Position numbers and translations under genes: made by a program. The notes below the pieces were generated by a model. The model was not told the DNA's origin and did not search any database. It saw nothing but the letters and a program-made list of their open reading frames with translations. DNA of 64,000 bases, taken from Phycisphaerae bacterium. GTDB lineage: Bacteria > Planctomycetota > Phycisphaerae > Tepidisphaerales > Tepidisphaeraceae. The stretch is from NCBI GenBank assembly GCA_025924315.1, contig JAICIO010000002.1, forward strand, positions 1 through 64,000. The letters run 5' to 3'. Shown here piece by piece: positions 18,139 to 26,162 of this stretch (the stretch's first letter is position 1; each line of letters opens with the position of its first letter).

Positions 18139-19568
18139 GACTTCCAATGCCAAATCCCGCTGATACCGTCATCCTGAGCGCCAGCGAAGGATCTCGATAC
18201 CGTGCGCGGCATCCGAACCCGAGATCCTTCGCTTCGCTCAGGATGACATGTGTGATGATGCTGACGGTTGGTGCATTGATCAGCGTTGCGTTTGCTTCCG
18301 AAGAAGTTCCCGCGCCGCCCCAATCGAAACCAATCGCAATTGTCGGGGCGACGGTGCATCCGGTCAGTGGGCCGGACATTGAGCAGGCGACACTGATCTT
18401 TGAGAACGGGAAGATCACTGCGGTCGGTAAAGATCTGTCGATTCCCTCGTCGGCGGAGAGGATCGACGCGACGGGCAAGCAGATATACCCCGGGCTGTTT
18501 GATGCGACGAGCGATTTGGGGCTCGTTGAAGTGAGCGCCGTTCGCGCGACACGCGATGTGAGCGAAGCCGGGTCGGTCAATCCGAACGCTCGGCCGCAGG
18601 TCGCGGTGAATCCGGACAGCGAAATGATTCCGATCGCGCGGGCCAATGGAGTTCTGCTGACGGGCGTCGCGCCGGAAGGTGGCGTGCTTTCGGGCAGCAT
18701 GGCCGCGATTCAGCTCGATGGGTGGACGTGGGAGGACATGACGCTGCGCGCCCCGGTCGCGATCGTGATGAACTGGCCGAACATGTCGCCCATCCAGGCG
18801 TGGTGGATGCAGGATTCGGCGAAGAAACAGCTGGAGAAACGCGACGAAGCGCTGAGGAACATGCGGCAGATCTTCGACGATGCGCGGGCGTATCAAGCGT
18901 CGAAGAAAGCGAACACCTCGCCGACGAGTCGGCCGTCCTATGATGCGCGGTGGGAGGCGATGATCCCGCTACTCGAAGGAAAGGTTCCCCTGATCGTTCG
19001 CGCGGATGAAATGCAACAGATCGAGTCGGCGGTCGCATTCGCGGCGAGGGAGAAGGTGAAGCTGATCATCGAAGGCGGATACGACGCGGAGAACTGCGCG
19101 AACTTGCTCAAGGCACATGATGTGCCGGTGATCGTCGGTGCGATCCAGCGGCTGCCGATGCGCCGCGGGGATGATTACGAAGATCCCGCGACGTTGCCGG
19201 CGCGGCTCGCGAAGGCGGGCGTGAAGTTCTGCATCAGCGGAAAGAACAACGCGACGATGATCCGCAATCTTCCCTACCACGCCGCAGCTGCGGTCGCGGC
19301 TGGACTAGCGCACGATGACGGGATCAAATCGATCACGCTTTGGCCCGCGGAAATCCTCGGCGTCGCGGATCGGGTTGGCTCGATCGAAGTCGGCAAAGAC
19401 GCGACAATTATCGTCACGGATGGCGATCCGCTGCAAACGCCGACGCACGTCGAGCAGGCGTTTATCCAGGGGCGAAAGATCGATCTGAACGATCGACAGC
19501 AACGGCTCTGGCACAAGTACGATGAGAAGTACAAGCAGGCAGCACCGACGACAAACGCCACGCCGTAA
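18135..19568 (+). CDS. amidohydrolase-like protein, degenerate metal site
   Basis: ATG at 18135 overlaps the previous stop (ATGA) and has GGAGG eight bases upstream, so it is the likely start. The reading frame then crosses a genomic palindromic repeat (residues about 12-37) before a hydrophobic leader 'MMLTVGALISVAFA'. An alternative start after the repeat is ATG 18243 or 18255. The body has the amidohydrolase frame 'IAIVGATVHPVSGPDIEQAT' and 'VGSIEVGKDATIIVTDGDP', but H-x-H is replaced by 'GLFDATSDLGLVEV'. This is characteristic of a secreted sub-family that also keeps 'SAVRATRDVSEAG' and lacks the first metal ligands. It is probably a non-hydrolytic partner of the preceding protein. Confidence 0.85.
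   Translation: MRLPMPNPADTVILSASEGSRYRARHPNPRSFASLRMTCVMMLTVGALISVAFASEEVPAPPQSKPIAIVGATVHPVSGPDIEQATLIFENGKITAVGKDLSIPSSAERIDATGKQIYPGLFDATSDLGLVEVSAVRATRDVSEAGSVNPNARPQVAVNPDSEMIPIARANGVLLTGVAPEGGVLSGSMAAIQLDGWTWEDMTLRAPVAIVMNWPNMSPIQAWWMQDSAKKQLEKRDEALRNMRQIFDDARAYQASKKANTSPTSRPSYDARWEAMIPLLEGKVPLIVRADEMQQIESAVAFAAREKVKLIIEGGYDAENCANLLKAHDVPVIVGAIQRLPMRRGDDYEDPATLPARLAKAGVKFCISGKNNATMIRNLPYHAAAAVAAGLAHDDGIKSITLWPAEILGVADRVGSIEVGKDATIIVTDGDPLQTPTHVEQAFIQGRKIDLNDRQQRLWHKYDEKYKQAAPTTNATP
18168..18247. repeat. palindromic repeat, family B, copy 1, inside a gene start
   Basis: GTCATCCTGAGCG... at the left and ...CGCTCAGGATGAC at the right form an 80-base imperfect palindrome with GAAGGATCTCG/CGAGATCCTTC inside. 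A second copy is at 55969-56047. Here it is translated within the N-terminal region of the amidohydrolase-like gene. Confidence 0.9.
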
Positions 19569-19593
19569 CCCTTCACTCTTCAGTAAAGCTCTC

Positions 19594-19668
19594 GTAGGGT
19601 CCGCTTCAGCGGACCGGTTATTTGCTTTTCGAACGAATGAGTAACCGGTCCGCTGAAGCGGACCCTAC
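19594..19668. repeat. REPIN-like element, copy 2 (family A)
   Basis: The 27-base arms (19594-19620 and 19642-19668) are perfect reverse complements and match the arms of the copy at 12093-12173. The 21-base loop differs in sequence. It lies between the stops of convergent genes. Confidence 0.92.
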
Positions 19669-19675
19669 AAATCAG

Positions 19676-21097
19676 TCAGTGACGGGCGATCGCCGCTACA
19701 AACAAAACGACTCCACCCGCGACAAGGGGGATGACGATGCGCTTCACGAGCGTCAGCGGTCGCGAGCGAGCGAGCGTGGCGCACATGATGACTACCGGCG
19801 CAACGGGCGAGCTTGTGCGCCCGAACTGCGCAGCAATCGAGTTCACGGCTCCGATCCGCAATCCATCGGCGTGATTCAAAGACGGCCCGAGCGCAATCGG
19901 GACGAGGATTTTCAGCACGAGCGGCGCGGTGCCGACGGCGGTGCCGGTAACCGTCGCCATCAACCACGGAACGATGACGCTCGCGGCCGTAAGCAAATGC
20001 GGCGCGCGCTCCACCGAAGGCGCCACCATGCGGATGATGCCGTTGGCGCTGATGGCCTCCGCGAACATCGTCGCGGCGGTGATCACGCTGATCACGTGCG
20101 AATAAGTGAAGCCCGCCCCTTCGAAAAATGCCGACGCAATGTGACTCGTGCGCCGCGGTGAACTGACGGCGGCGCAGACCACACCAATAAGCATCGCTGC
20201 GCCGATTGTCGCCTGTTCAGTGATCACCGCCTTTGTCCCGACAGGCCAATACACATCCGGCAAGCGGACCCACCGTTTCACAACGACGAGAAGAATGATG
20301 GGAATGAGCGGAACGATCGCCTTGAAGAGATTGACGCGCTCGATGTGCTGCGCGTCGGCGCCGCTGGCCATCGTCGCGGCGATCGAGCCGGGCGCGACCG
20401 CGAATTGCGCGTCCTCTTGCGACGCCAGTTGATCCGGCGAAGCGGTTGCCAGGCGCCGCTCGTAGCGCAGGGCCATGAACCAGAACACCAGAAGCGCGGT
20501 TCCACTGGCGAGCATGTTATACGGCAGGAGATGCCCGATGACGCCGTTGTAGTCGGCGCCTGTGAGCTCTGCGGTGGTTCGCACTTCGATCGCGGCGGGA
20601 TTGAGCAATTCGCCGCCCATCGATCCACCGAGGAGCAGCAGCGCGCCGGCGGTCTGTCGCGAAATCCCCGCGCCGACCAGCAGCGGAATGAGCACGGGCC
20701 CCACGACGCTCACCGTGCTGGTCTGGCTGACGATCGCGGAATTCACGAAAAACGCAACCGCGATGCCACCCGGAATGAGCAGCCAGCGCACATGACGCAG
20801 CGGCACGCACAGCAGATGCACGAGATGCGCATCACACCCCGTCAGCTTGCAGACGTATGCGAATCCCATCGCCGAGCAGATGGGAATGACCGACGACGGG
20901 TTCACCATTCCGCGGGCAAATTCGGCGAAGAATTGTGAGAAGGCGTCCCATCGCGCGCCGGCGACTTCAGGTTGCGTCGCGCGAAGGAGAAAAAGCGCCC
21001 CCGCCGCGAGGATGAGAACCAGTCGAACGTCCGTTCGTCGAAATAAGAAGTAACCGCCGACAACAACGACAAGAATCGTCGCGGGAATGACGGGCAT
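19676..21097 (-). CDS. dcuC: DcuC-family C4-dicarboxylate/anion transporter
   Basis: The product has 473 residues and is highly hydrophobic, with about 12 membrane segments. Conserved phrases include 'RFFAEF..GM' (residues about 55-65), 'FFVNSAIVSQTSTVSVVGPVLIPLL' type text around 120-145 and 'LLLGGSMGGELLNPAA'. Together these match the DcuC family of C4-dicarboxylate exchangers (fumarate/succinate) and related anion permeases. The late motif 'ATVTGTAVGTAPLVL' fits as well. The gene is alone, converging on the amidohydrolase pair. Family confident, substrate uncertain. Confidence 0.82.
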   Translation of the reverse strand: MPVIPATILVVVVGGYFLFRRTDVRLVLILAAGALFLLRATQPEVAGARWDAFSQFFAEFARGMVNPSSVIPICSAMGFAYVCKLTGCDAHLVHLLCVPLRHVRWLLIPGGIAVAFFVNSAIVSQTSTVSVVGPVLIPLLVGAGISRQTAGALLLLGGSMGGELLNPAAIEVRTTAELTGADYNGVIGHLLPYNMLASGTALLVFWFMALRYERRLATASPDQLASQEDAQFAVAPGSIAATMASGADAQHIERVNLFKAIVPLIPIILLVVVKRWVRLPDVYWPVGTKAVITEQATIGAAMLIGVVCAAVSSPRRTSHIASAFFEGAGFTYSHVISVITAATMFAEAISANGIIRMVAPSVERAPHLLTAASVIVPWLMATVTGTAVGTAPLVLKILVPIALGPSLNHADGLRIGAVNSIAAQFGRTSSPVAPVVIMCATLARSRPLTLVKRIVIPLVAGGVVLFVAAIARH

Positions 21098-21173
21098 AGT
21101 GCGGCGACATTGTAGCGGCGGTCGCGTGTAAGACGACTCTTAGCTTCGCGTGCGTCAGATGTACATAAAAAGA

Positions 21174-21203
21174 AACAGCCGACGTCGTTGGACGCCGGCT
21201 GTT
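21174..21203 (-). terminator. intrinsic terminator of the HEAT-repeat gene
   Basis: AACAGCCGACGTC and GACGCCGGCTGTT form a 13-bp stem (one mismatch) with loop GTTG, 25 bases past the stop at 21228. On the minus strand the stem is followed by a U-rich tract. Confidence 0.75.
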
Positions 21204-21227
21204 CTTGTTTTCACATGATAGAAGCAG

Positions 21228-23639
21228 TCAATGCTTCGCCTGCTTAAGGATCAAGGCTTTGGCCTGATCTGGCGGAAGATTGGCGGCGCCGTGGGCTTCG
21301 GCGGCGGCGCTTCTTACATCTAGATTCGCGGCGGTTTCCATGACACCTTGCAACGTTTTGACCTGGTTCGGGTCGAGCTTGTTGCCGAAGAATTTGGCGT
21401 TGCTCGCGAGGCTCTTAAAGAGGCTGATCTTCACGTCGTCGGCGGTCTTATCGTGGGCGGCCTTCGTGAGCAGGCCGGTCTGGGCATCCTGCACGTCGAG
21501 GTAACCGAGTACCTCGCCCGAGAGCTTCACGATCTCGGGGCGAGCGTCGTTGAGCGCGCCGAGGAGCGCGGTGCGAGCGGCCGTAAGATCGAGCACCTGG
21601 CTGTGAGCGATCGCGAGCTTCTGCAGGAGCTCGGCGGATCGGGTCGCGAACTGCGTCGCGAGCGCCGGGTCCATCGAGAGCGAACCGGCTTTCTTCAGCG
21701 CCTGTTCGATCGGGGGCTTCATCGCGGCCGGATCCTGCACCTGCGTGGTGCTGAGCATCAGGTCGCTGGCCTTGCGGGTCTCGTAAGGCGAAGCAGCGGT
21801 CTTGGTCATTACCAAGCGAGCGGCGCCTTCGAGCTTGGGATTCTGCGCGGCCATCGCGAAGAGCTGATCGATCGGCGCGGGGCCGAGATCTTCGGAGATG
21901 AGGATCACGTCGACCGCGGGCATCGAGTTGGCCGTTGCGAGGATCGCTTCGCCGCTGGTCGAGCCGGTCGCCTGATAGCCGGCGGCCTTCAGTCCCTGCA
22001 CGAGCGTGTTGACCTTGTCCTGCGACGGTGCCACAACGAGCACGCTGATCTGCCCGGTTTGAGCGAGCGCTTCGGCCAGAAGCGGAACGACACGCTGTGA
22101 ACCTTCGAACGCCTGCTGCGGCATCGCTCCCGCGATCGCGAAGGCGGCTTCGAAGCGCACCTGGCGATCCGGATAGCTCATGGCCGCGATGAGCGGTGCA
22201 CCGGCTTCGCCGGAGAACGCGTTGGATTGTCCCGCGATTTCCTGCAGCGACTTGATCACCTTCAGCGCAACGGCGCCGTTGTGATCGTGAAGAGCGCGGT
22301 TGAGAGCGGCGTTGAGATACTGCGCGCCCGCGGCGACGCCGTAGTAATGTGCGTTGGGCGAATTCTCCGGACGCGTGGCATCGGTCTGACCCTGCGGCAG
22401 CTCGACTTCACGCTTGTAATTCGAAGCGAGCCAGAGGCTGAGGGCGTCGCCACCCTGCCCGCCGAGCTCGAGCGCGTATTCCGCTTCGCGCATCGCCATG
22501 ATTTCGTTGAAGATTTCGTGCGGAACGTTGGTCTTGATCAGGCCCTTCTGGTTGTCCCAATACCACACGAACGCCTGCGGGCCGCGCGTGTCGGAAACGA
22601 CGGCGGCGCGATCGTAGTAGAACTTTTCGCCGAGCTGGTAGAAGAGCCCGGCGGCGGGCGTGTTCGGGTCGGTATTGAGCTGCGCGAGCGAGCGCCGCGA
22701 AGCGTCCTTGATCGCGCCCGAGGTCTTGGGATCCTGCGCGAGCCTCGCGAGGTAGGGTGAGGCGACGTCATAGCCGATGTCGCCGAGCGCCTGGATCACT
22801 TCGATCTGAAGATCGGGATCATTCGAATTGGTCGCGGCGAGAAGCGGATTGAGCGCGAGACGGCCCAGGTCGCGAAGCGCGCGGCGGATCGCATCGCGAT
22901 TCGCGGTCTGCGCCGGATCGCGAAGATCCTGCAGCATGAGCGGGACCGCAAGTTCGCCACTCTGGCGAAGACGCTCGATCGCGAGGTCGTACGCGCGCTG
23001 GTTGACCGACAGCCGCTGAATGTGCTCTTCGATGAATTTCGGATCGGAGCGACGCGCTTCGTAACCCTGCTGAAGCACGGCGGTGATTTTGGTGACGTTG
23101 TCCTTCACCTGCGGCACGCCCTGCCAGCGGAGAAGCCACTCGTCGATGTGGCTGAGCTCGTTGCGTTTATTGAGGACCTGCTCGAAGGCCATCAGAACCT
23201 GGAGCGGCTCGTTAGAGTGAGAGAGGATCTTGGCGGCGTTTTGGTTTTGAAGGTCGTAACGGGCGATCTTGCCGGAGTACCAGAAGTCTTCGACGGCATC
23301 GACGAGATCTTTTGCGGGAGCAGCCGGCGCGTTGGCGTCGGCGGGCGCGGCAGCGGCAGGCGCGGGCGCGGGGGCGGCGGCTTCGGGCGCCGGAGCAGTC
23401 GGCGCGTTGGTTGCCGGCGCGGGCGTTGCAGCCGCGGGCGTTCCCGGCGCGGGCGTCGCGGGCGCGGCGGTTGTGCCCTGATCGGCCGCGGGGGCAGCTG
23501 CTGGCGCAGCAGTCGCCGGTGCTGCCGCGGCGGGTGGCGCAATATCAGGAGCATCCGCAAATGCCGACGAGGCCAGCGGAACGGAATTCACAGCGCATGC
23601 GAGCGCAACGACGGAAACATAACGAGGCAGTCGCATCAT
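21228..23639 (-). CDS. secreted HEAT-repeat protein with receiver-like domain
   Basis: Start ATG at 23639 has GGAGG eight bases upstream. A signal peptide (about 1-28, ending AFA) precedes an Ala/Pro low-complexity region (about 30-105). HEAT-type repeats cover about 185-280 ('AIRRALRDLGRLALNPLLAA', 'IQALGDIGYDVASPYLARLA') and again about 460-520. Residues about 530-650 have an alternating pattern like a CheY receiver: 'ISVLVVAPSQDKVNTLVQGL' then 'VDVILISEDLG' and 'ARLVMTKTA', but lack a clear phospho-acceptor set. A final helical repeat region follows. Seen: leader, repeats. Inferred: an envelope scaffold. The combination of a signal peptide and a receiver-like fold is unusual. Confidence 0.78.
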   Translation of the reverse strand: MMRLPRYVSVVALACAVNSVPLASSAFADAPDIAPPAAAAPATAAPAAAPAADQGTTAAPATPAPGTPAAATPAPATNAPTAPAPEAAAPAPAPAAAAPADANAPAAPAKDLVDAVEDFWYSGKIARYDLQNQNAAKILSHSNEPLQVLMAFEQVLNKRNELSHIDEWLLRWQGVPQVKDNVTKITAVLQQGYEARRSDPKFIEEHIQRLSVNQRAYDLAIERLRQSGELAVPLMLQDLRDPAQTANRDAIRRALRDLGRLALNPLLAATNSNDPDLQIEVIQALGDIGYDVASPYLARLAQDPKTSGAIKDASRRSLAQLNTDPNTPAAGLFYQLGEKFYYDRAAVVSDTRGPQAFVWYWDNQKGLIKTNVPHEIFNEIMAMREAEYALELGGQGGDALSLWLASNYKREVELPQGQTDATRPENSPNAHYYGVAAGAQYLNAALNRALHDHNGAVALKVIKSLQEIAGQSNAFSGEAGAPLIAAMSYPDRQVRFEAAFAIAGAMPQQAFEGSQRVVPLLAEALAQTGQISVLVVAPSQDKVNTLVQGLKAAGYQATGSTSGEAILATANSMPAVDVILISEDLGPAPIDQLFAMAAQNPKLEGAARLVMTKTAASPYETRKASDLMLSTTQVQDPAAMKPPIEQALKKAGSLSMDPALATQFATRSAELLQKLAIAHSQVLDLTAARTALLGALNDARPEIVKLSGEVLGYLDVQDAQTGLLTKAAHDKTADDVKISLFKSLASNAKFFGNKLDPNQVKTLQGVMETAANLDVRSAAAEAHGAANLPPDQAKALILKQAKH

Positions 23640-23919
23640 GGTGCTGGCCTCCAAAGGTGAGGGAGCGAAGAAGTTACAGTGTCCAAAGCCGTAGATCGAT
23701 CAGGCATTGGCGGACAACTCAATCGGCGAGTTCACGAAACCCGCTCTCGTTTAGCCACGGCAGGTTTCGAACGGTCATTTATCGACGCGGCGCGATCTTA
23801 AAATTGGGCCCGGTGAGTGTCAAGAAATCGCTTGCTAAACGACAGTTATGAACAAGTTCGAGGTATCGGACGATCGACGCATTGGCGCAGCCCGCCTAAG
23901 CCCGCCGCGCCGATTCTGG

Positions 23920-26067
23920 TTACGGCTTTTTTCGCGCCGCTTCCAGCTCGCTTTTGATTGTTTCGACGTTCAGTTTGACGTCCATCAATTGAAGCGGAAC
24001 GCCGGGCGGCTGGCAGGTCAGGACGACATGCTCGCCGTTGGTTTCATCGGTGAAGCGGGCGCTGTGAACGTTCGGGACGCCCAGATCGCCGATGTGCTTG
24101 CCGGTGATGGCGTCGAAGATCGACTGGCCGTACATCAAATAGGCTTCCATCCCCGGAATCCATTCAAATGACGACACGGATTCGACCTGATTGGCCCGCC
24201 CCGCGACGGGACCGTTGGGGAACTGCAGCGTGTGCATGAGGCGATAGTTTTGCTGCATGTCCCAGTCGAGCAGCAGGCCATTGCCCCCGTTCTCGATGAG
24301 AACAGCGAGCCGCTTCTCGGCGGCGGAAAACGCCAAGCCAGTCGGCGTCCTGTATTGCGAAGGATCGAGTGAGCTGATGGCGAGCTTGCGAGGCGCTCGT
24401 ACGCCATTGAGGTCATACAGTAAAACCTGCGGACCACCGATGTTGGTTGGCACGGCGAACCATCGACCATTTTCGAAGGGGCTAACTGCCCAACCCCGCG
24501 GGGAAGGATCGAAATTCGCCATATCGACACCCTTGCGCTTGTTCGAGGCGATGTCAATGACCTCGATGCTGTTCTGCTCGCCGCGCGTCCAACGAACCAG
24601 CAGCCGATCTTCAGTGGCCATGGCGAGAAGGTCGGGCTGCGCTGATGCGGCAGGCTGGGTGAGTTCAATGGTCTTGACGACCGAACCTGCGGAAAACGAG
24701 TAGAATTGCACCGACAGCCCGGGAAAACGCGCAATGCGCGCGAGCAAATCGCCGCTGGGGCTGATCACGTAATGATCGTTGCTGTTGACAGCGGGCGTAA
24801 ACGTTCCCTTCTTGGTCCAATCCGCGCTGCTCCAAAGCTCAACGTGGGAGACTCCATCGGGCGTGAGCTTTGTGATCGCAAACGCAGGGGAGTTGATCGC
24901 CGGCTGAAGCACGCCTTGGAATGCGCCGGGCGCTTCAACGACTTTCGCTTCCTGCACGAGCGGGGATGCGACCGCTTCCACATGGGTCACCGGCGAGGGC
25001 GGCGCGGGCGGTGGAGTCGGCGGGGTCGGCGCGACGATTTCCGTTGTAGGCGACGGCACGCTCGTGGTGGCCGGAGTCGGCGTCGACGGATTCTGGTCCG
25101 TCGGCGCTGGCGGAGTCGGCGTTGGATTCTCCGGCAACGCGGCCGTTTCGATCTTCTTCGTCGTCGGCGATTTCTTAGGTTGCGTCACCTCCGGTGGAGC
25201 AATCGTGGGTCCCCACGCGAACAGCTCGCCCAGCGGGCTCCCTGGCAACACATACGTCTTCTTCATCGACGTGAAGACCTGCAGCGTCAGCAGGTTGATG
25301 ACGAACAGAATCCCTCCCGCGATAATTGCGCCGGAGAGGAACCCAACCGCGCCATAAATTCCGCTGGTGATGATCTCGTGCGGCTGTAGACGGAATAGGA
25401 GCCAGATGAGGAACGCGGCGAGGATCAATCCACTGACGACGCCGAGAATCAAACCGAGCAGGCTTTGGCCGATGTACCAGAACAGCACGCCGAGCATGAG
25501 TGCCGGCATGAACACCGTGAAGGTTCGCCACTTCGGCTTCTTCGGAAGCTGATAGCGCATCGCCTTCGATGCCTTGCGCAAACCGACCAGCGCCAGCGGG
25601 CAGGCGACAAACGTGTAGGACAGGAAGATCACCAGAAACCGCAGGACGACCATCCACCCGCGGTTGCTTGTGTCTTCGTCAACGATCACATAGCCCGCAA
25701 TGAAGATGCCGATTACCGCGAGGATCATCGGCAGGTATTGATCGACCTGCCGCGCCATCGGAAAGGTGAAGCGGAAGTTCTGCCGCCCGAACATATGCGG
25801 CTCTTCGTCCCCCTCCACCTTCATTTCCGAGCCGGCTTTAGATTCGACGCGCGGCATGCGATGCGTCGCCGCCTGCTCGTCGCTCATCGGCGACTCTGCA
25901 AGCGCGGACAGCGCATTCAGATCCACATCCGGATCGAGGCTTTCGCTCGAATCTTTCGGAACCGGAATGAGATTCCCACATTGGCGGCACTTCACCGTCC
26001 GACCAGCAATGCTGTCGTCAACGTTGTAGCGCCTGCCGCAATTCGAACATTCAACCGTGATGGCCAT
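23920..26067 (-). CDS. zinc-ribbon membrane protein with beta-propeller-like domain
   Basis: The product has 715 residues. It starts with an MJ0042-type ribbon, 'ECSNCGRRYNVDD..' then 'KCRQCG' (residues about 7-32). Two groups of membrane helices follow (about 115-190 and 200-285), then a Pro/Thr-rich linker (about 300-390) and a C-terminal domain (about 400-690) of repeated 'SxxGDLLARIA', 'LLVRW', 'RLAVLIENGGNGLLLDW' blades resembling a WD40-like propeller. The ribbon and propeller on opposite sides of the membrane suggest a scaffold or sensor; no enzymatic motif is visible. It lies between the HEAT protein and the FHA-ATPase on the same strand. Confidence 0.72.
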   Translation of the reverse strand: MAITVECSNCGRRYNVDDSIAGRTVKCRQCGNLIPVPKDSSESLDPDVDLNALSALAESPMSDEQAATHRMPRVESKAGSEMKVEGDEEPHMFGRQNFRFTFPMARQVDQYLPMILAVIGIFIAGYVIVDEDTSNRGWMVVLRFLVIFLSYTFVACPLALVGLRKASKAMRYQLPKKPKWRTFTVFMPALMLGVLFWYIGQSLLGLILGVVSGLILAAFLIWLLFRLQPHEIITSGIYGAVGFLSGAIIAGGILFVINLLTLQVFTSMKKTYVLPGSPLGELFAWGPTIAPPEVTQPKKSPTTKKIETAALPENPTPTPPAPTDQNPSTPTPATTSVPSPTTEIVAPTPPTPPPAPPSPVTHVEAVASPLVQEAKVVEAPGAFQGVLQPAINSPAFAITKLTPDGVSHVELWSSADWTKKGTFTPAVNSNDHYVISPSGDLLARIARFPGLSVQFYSFSAGSVVKTIELTQPAASAQPDLLAMATEDRLLVRWTRGEQNSIEVIDIASNKRKGVDMANFDPSPRGWAVSPFENGRWFAVPTNIGGPQVLLYDLNGVRAPRKLAISSLDPSQYRTPTGLAFSAAEKRLAVLIENGGNGLLLDWDMQQNYRLMHTLQFPNGPVAGRANQVESVSSFEWIPGMEAYLMYGQSIFDAITGKHIGDLGVPNVHSARFTDETNGEHVVLTCQPPGVPLQLMDVKLNVETIKSELEAARKKP

Positions 26068-26078
26068 GGAATGAAAAA

Positions 26079-26161
26079 AAGTTGTCAGTTATCAGTTGGC
26101 AGTTGTCAGTAGATGGCGGGGCATTTCACTGCCAACTGGCAACTATCAACTGACAACTATT
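26079..26161. repeat. inverted repeat, family G
   Basis: A left arm with TTGTCAGTTATCAGTTGGCA (26079 onward) pairs with a right arm reading TGCCAACTGGCAACTATCAA and ACTGACAA near 26131-26158. The arms are imperfect and use short CAGTT/AACTG units. It fills the gap between two minus-strand genes. Confidence 0.8.
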
Positions 26162-26162
26162 C

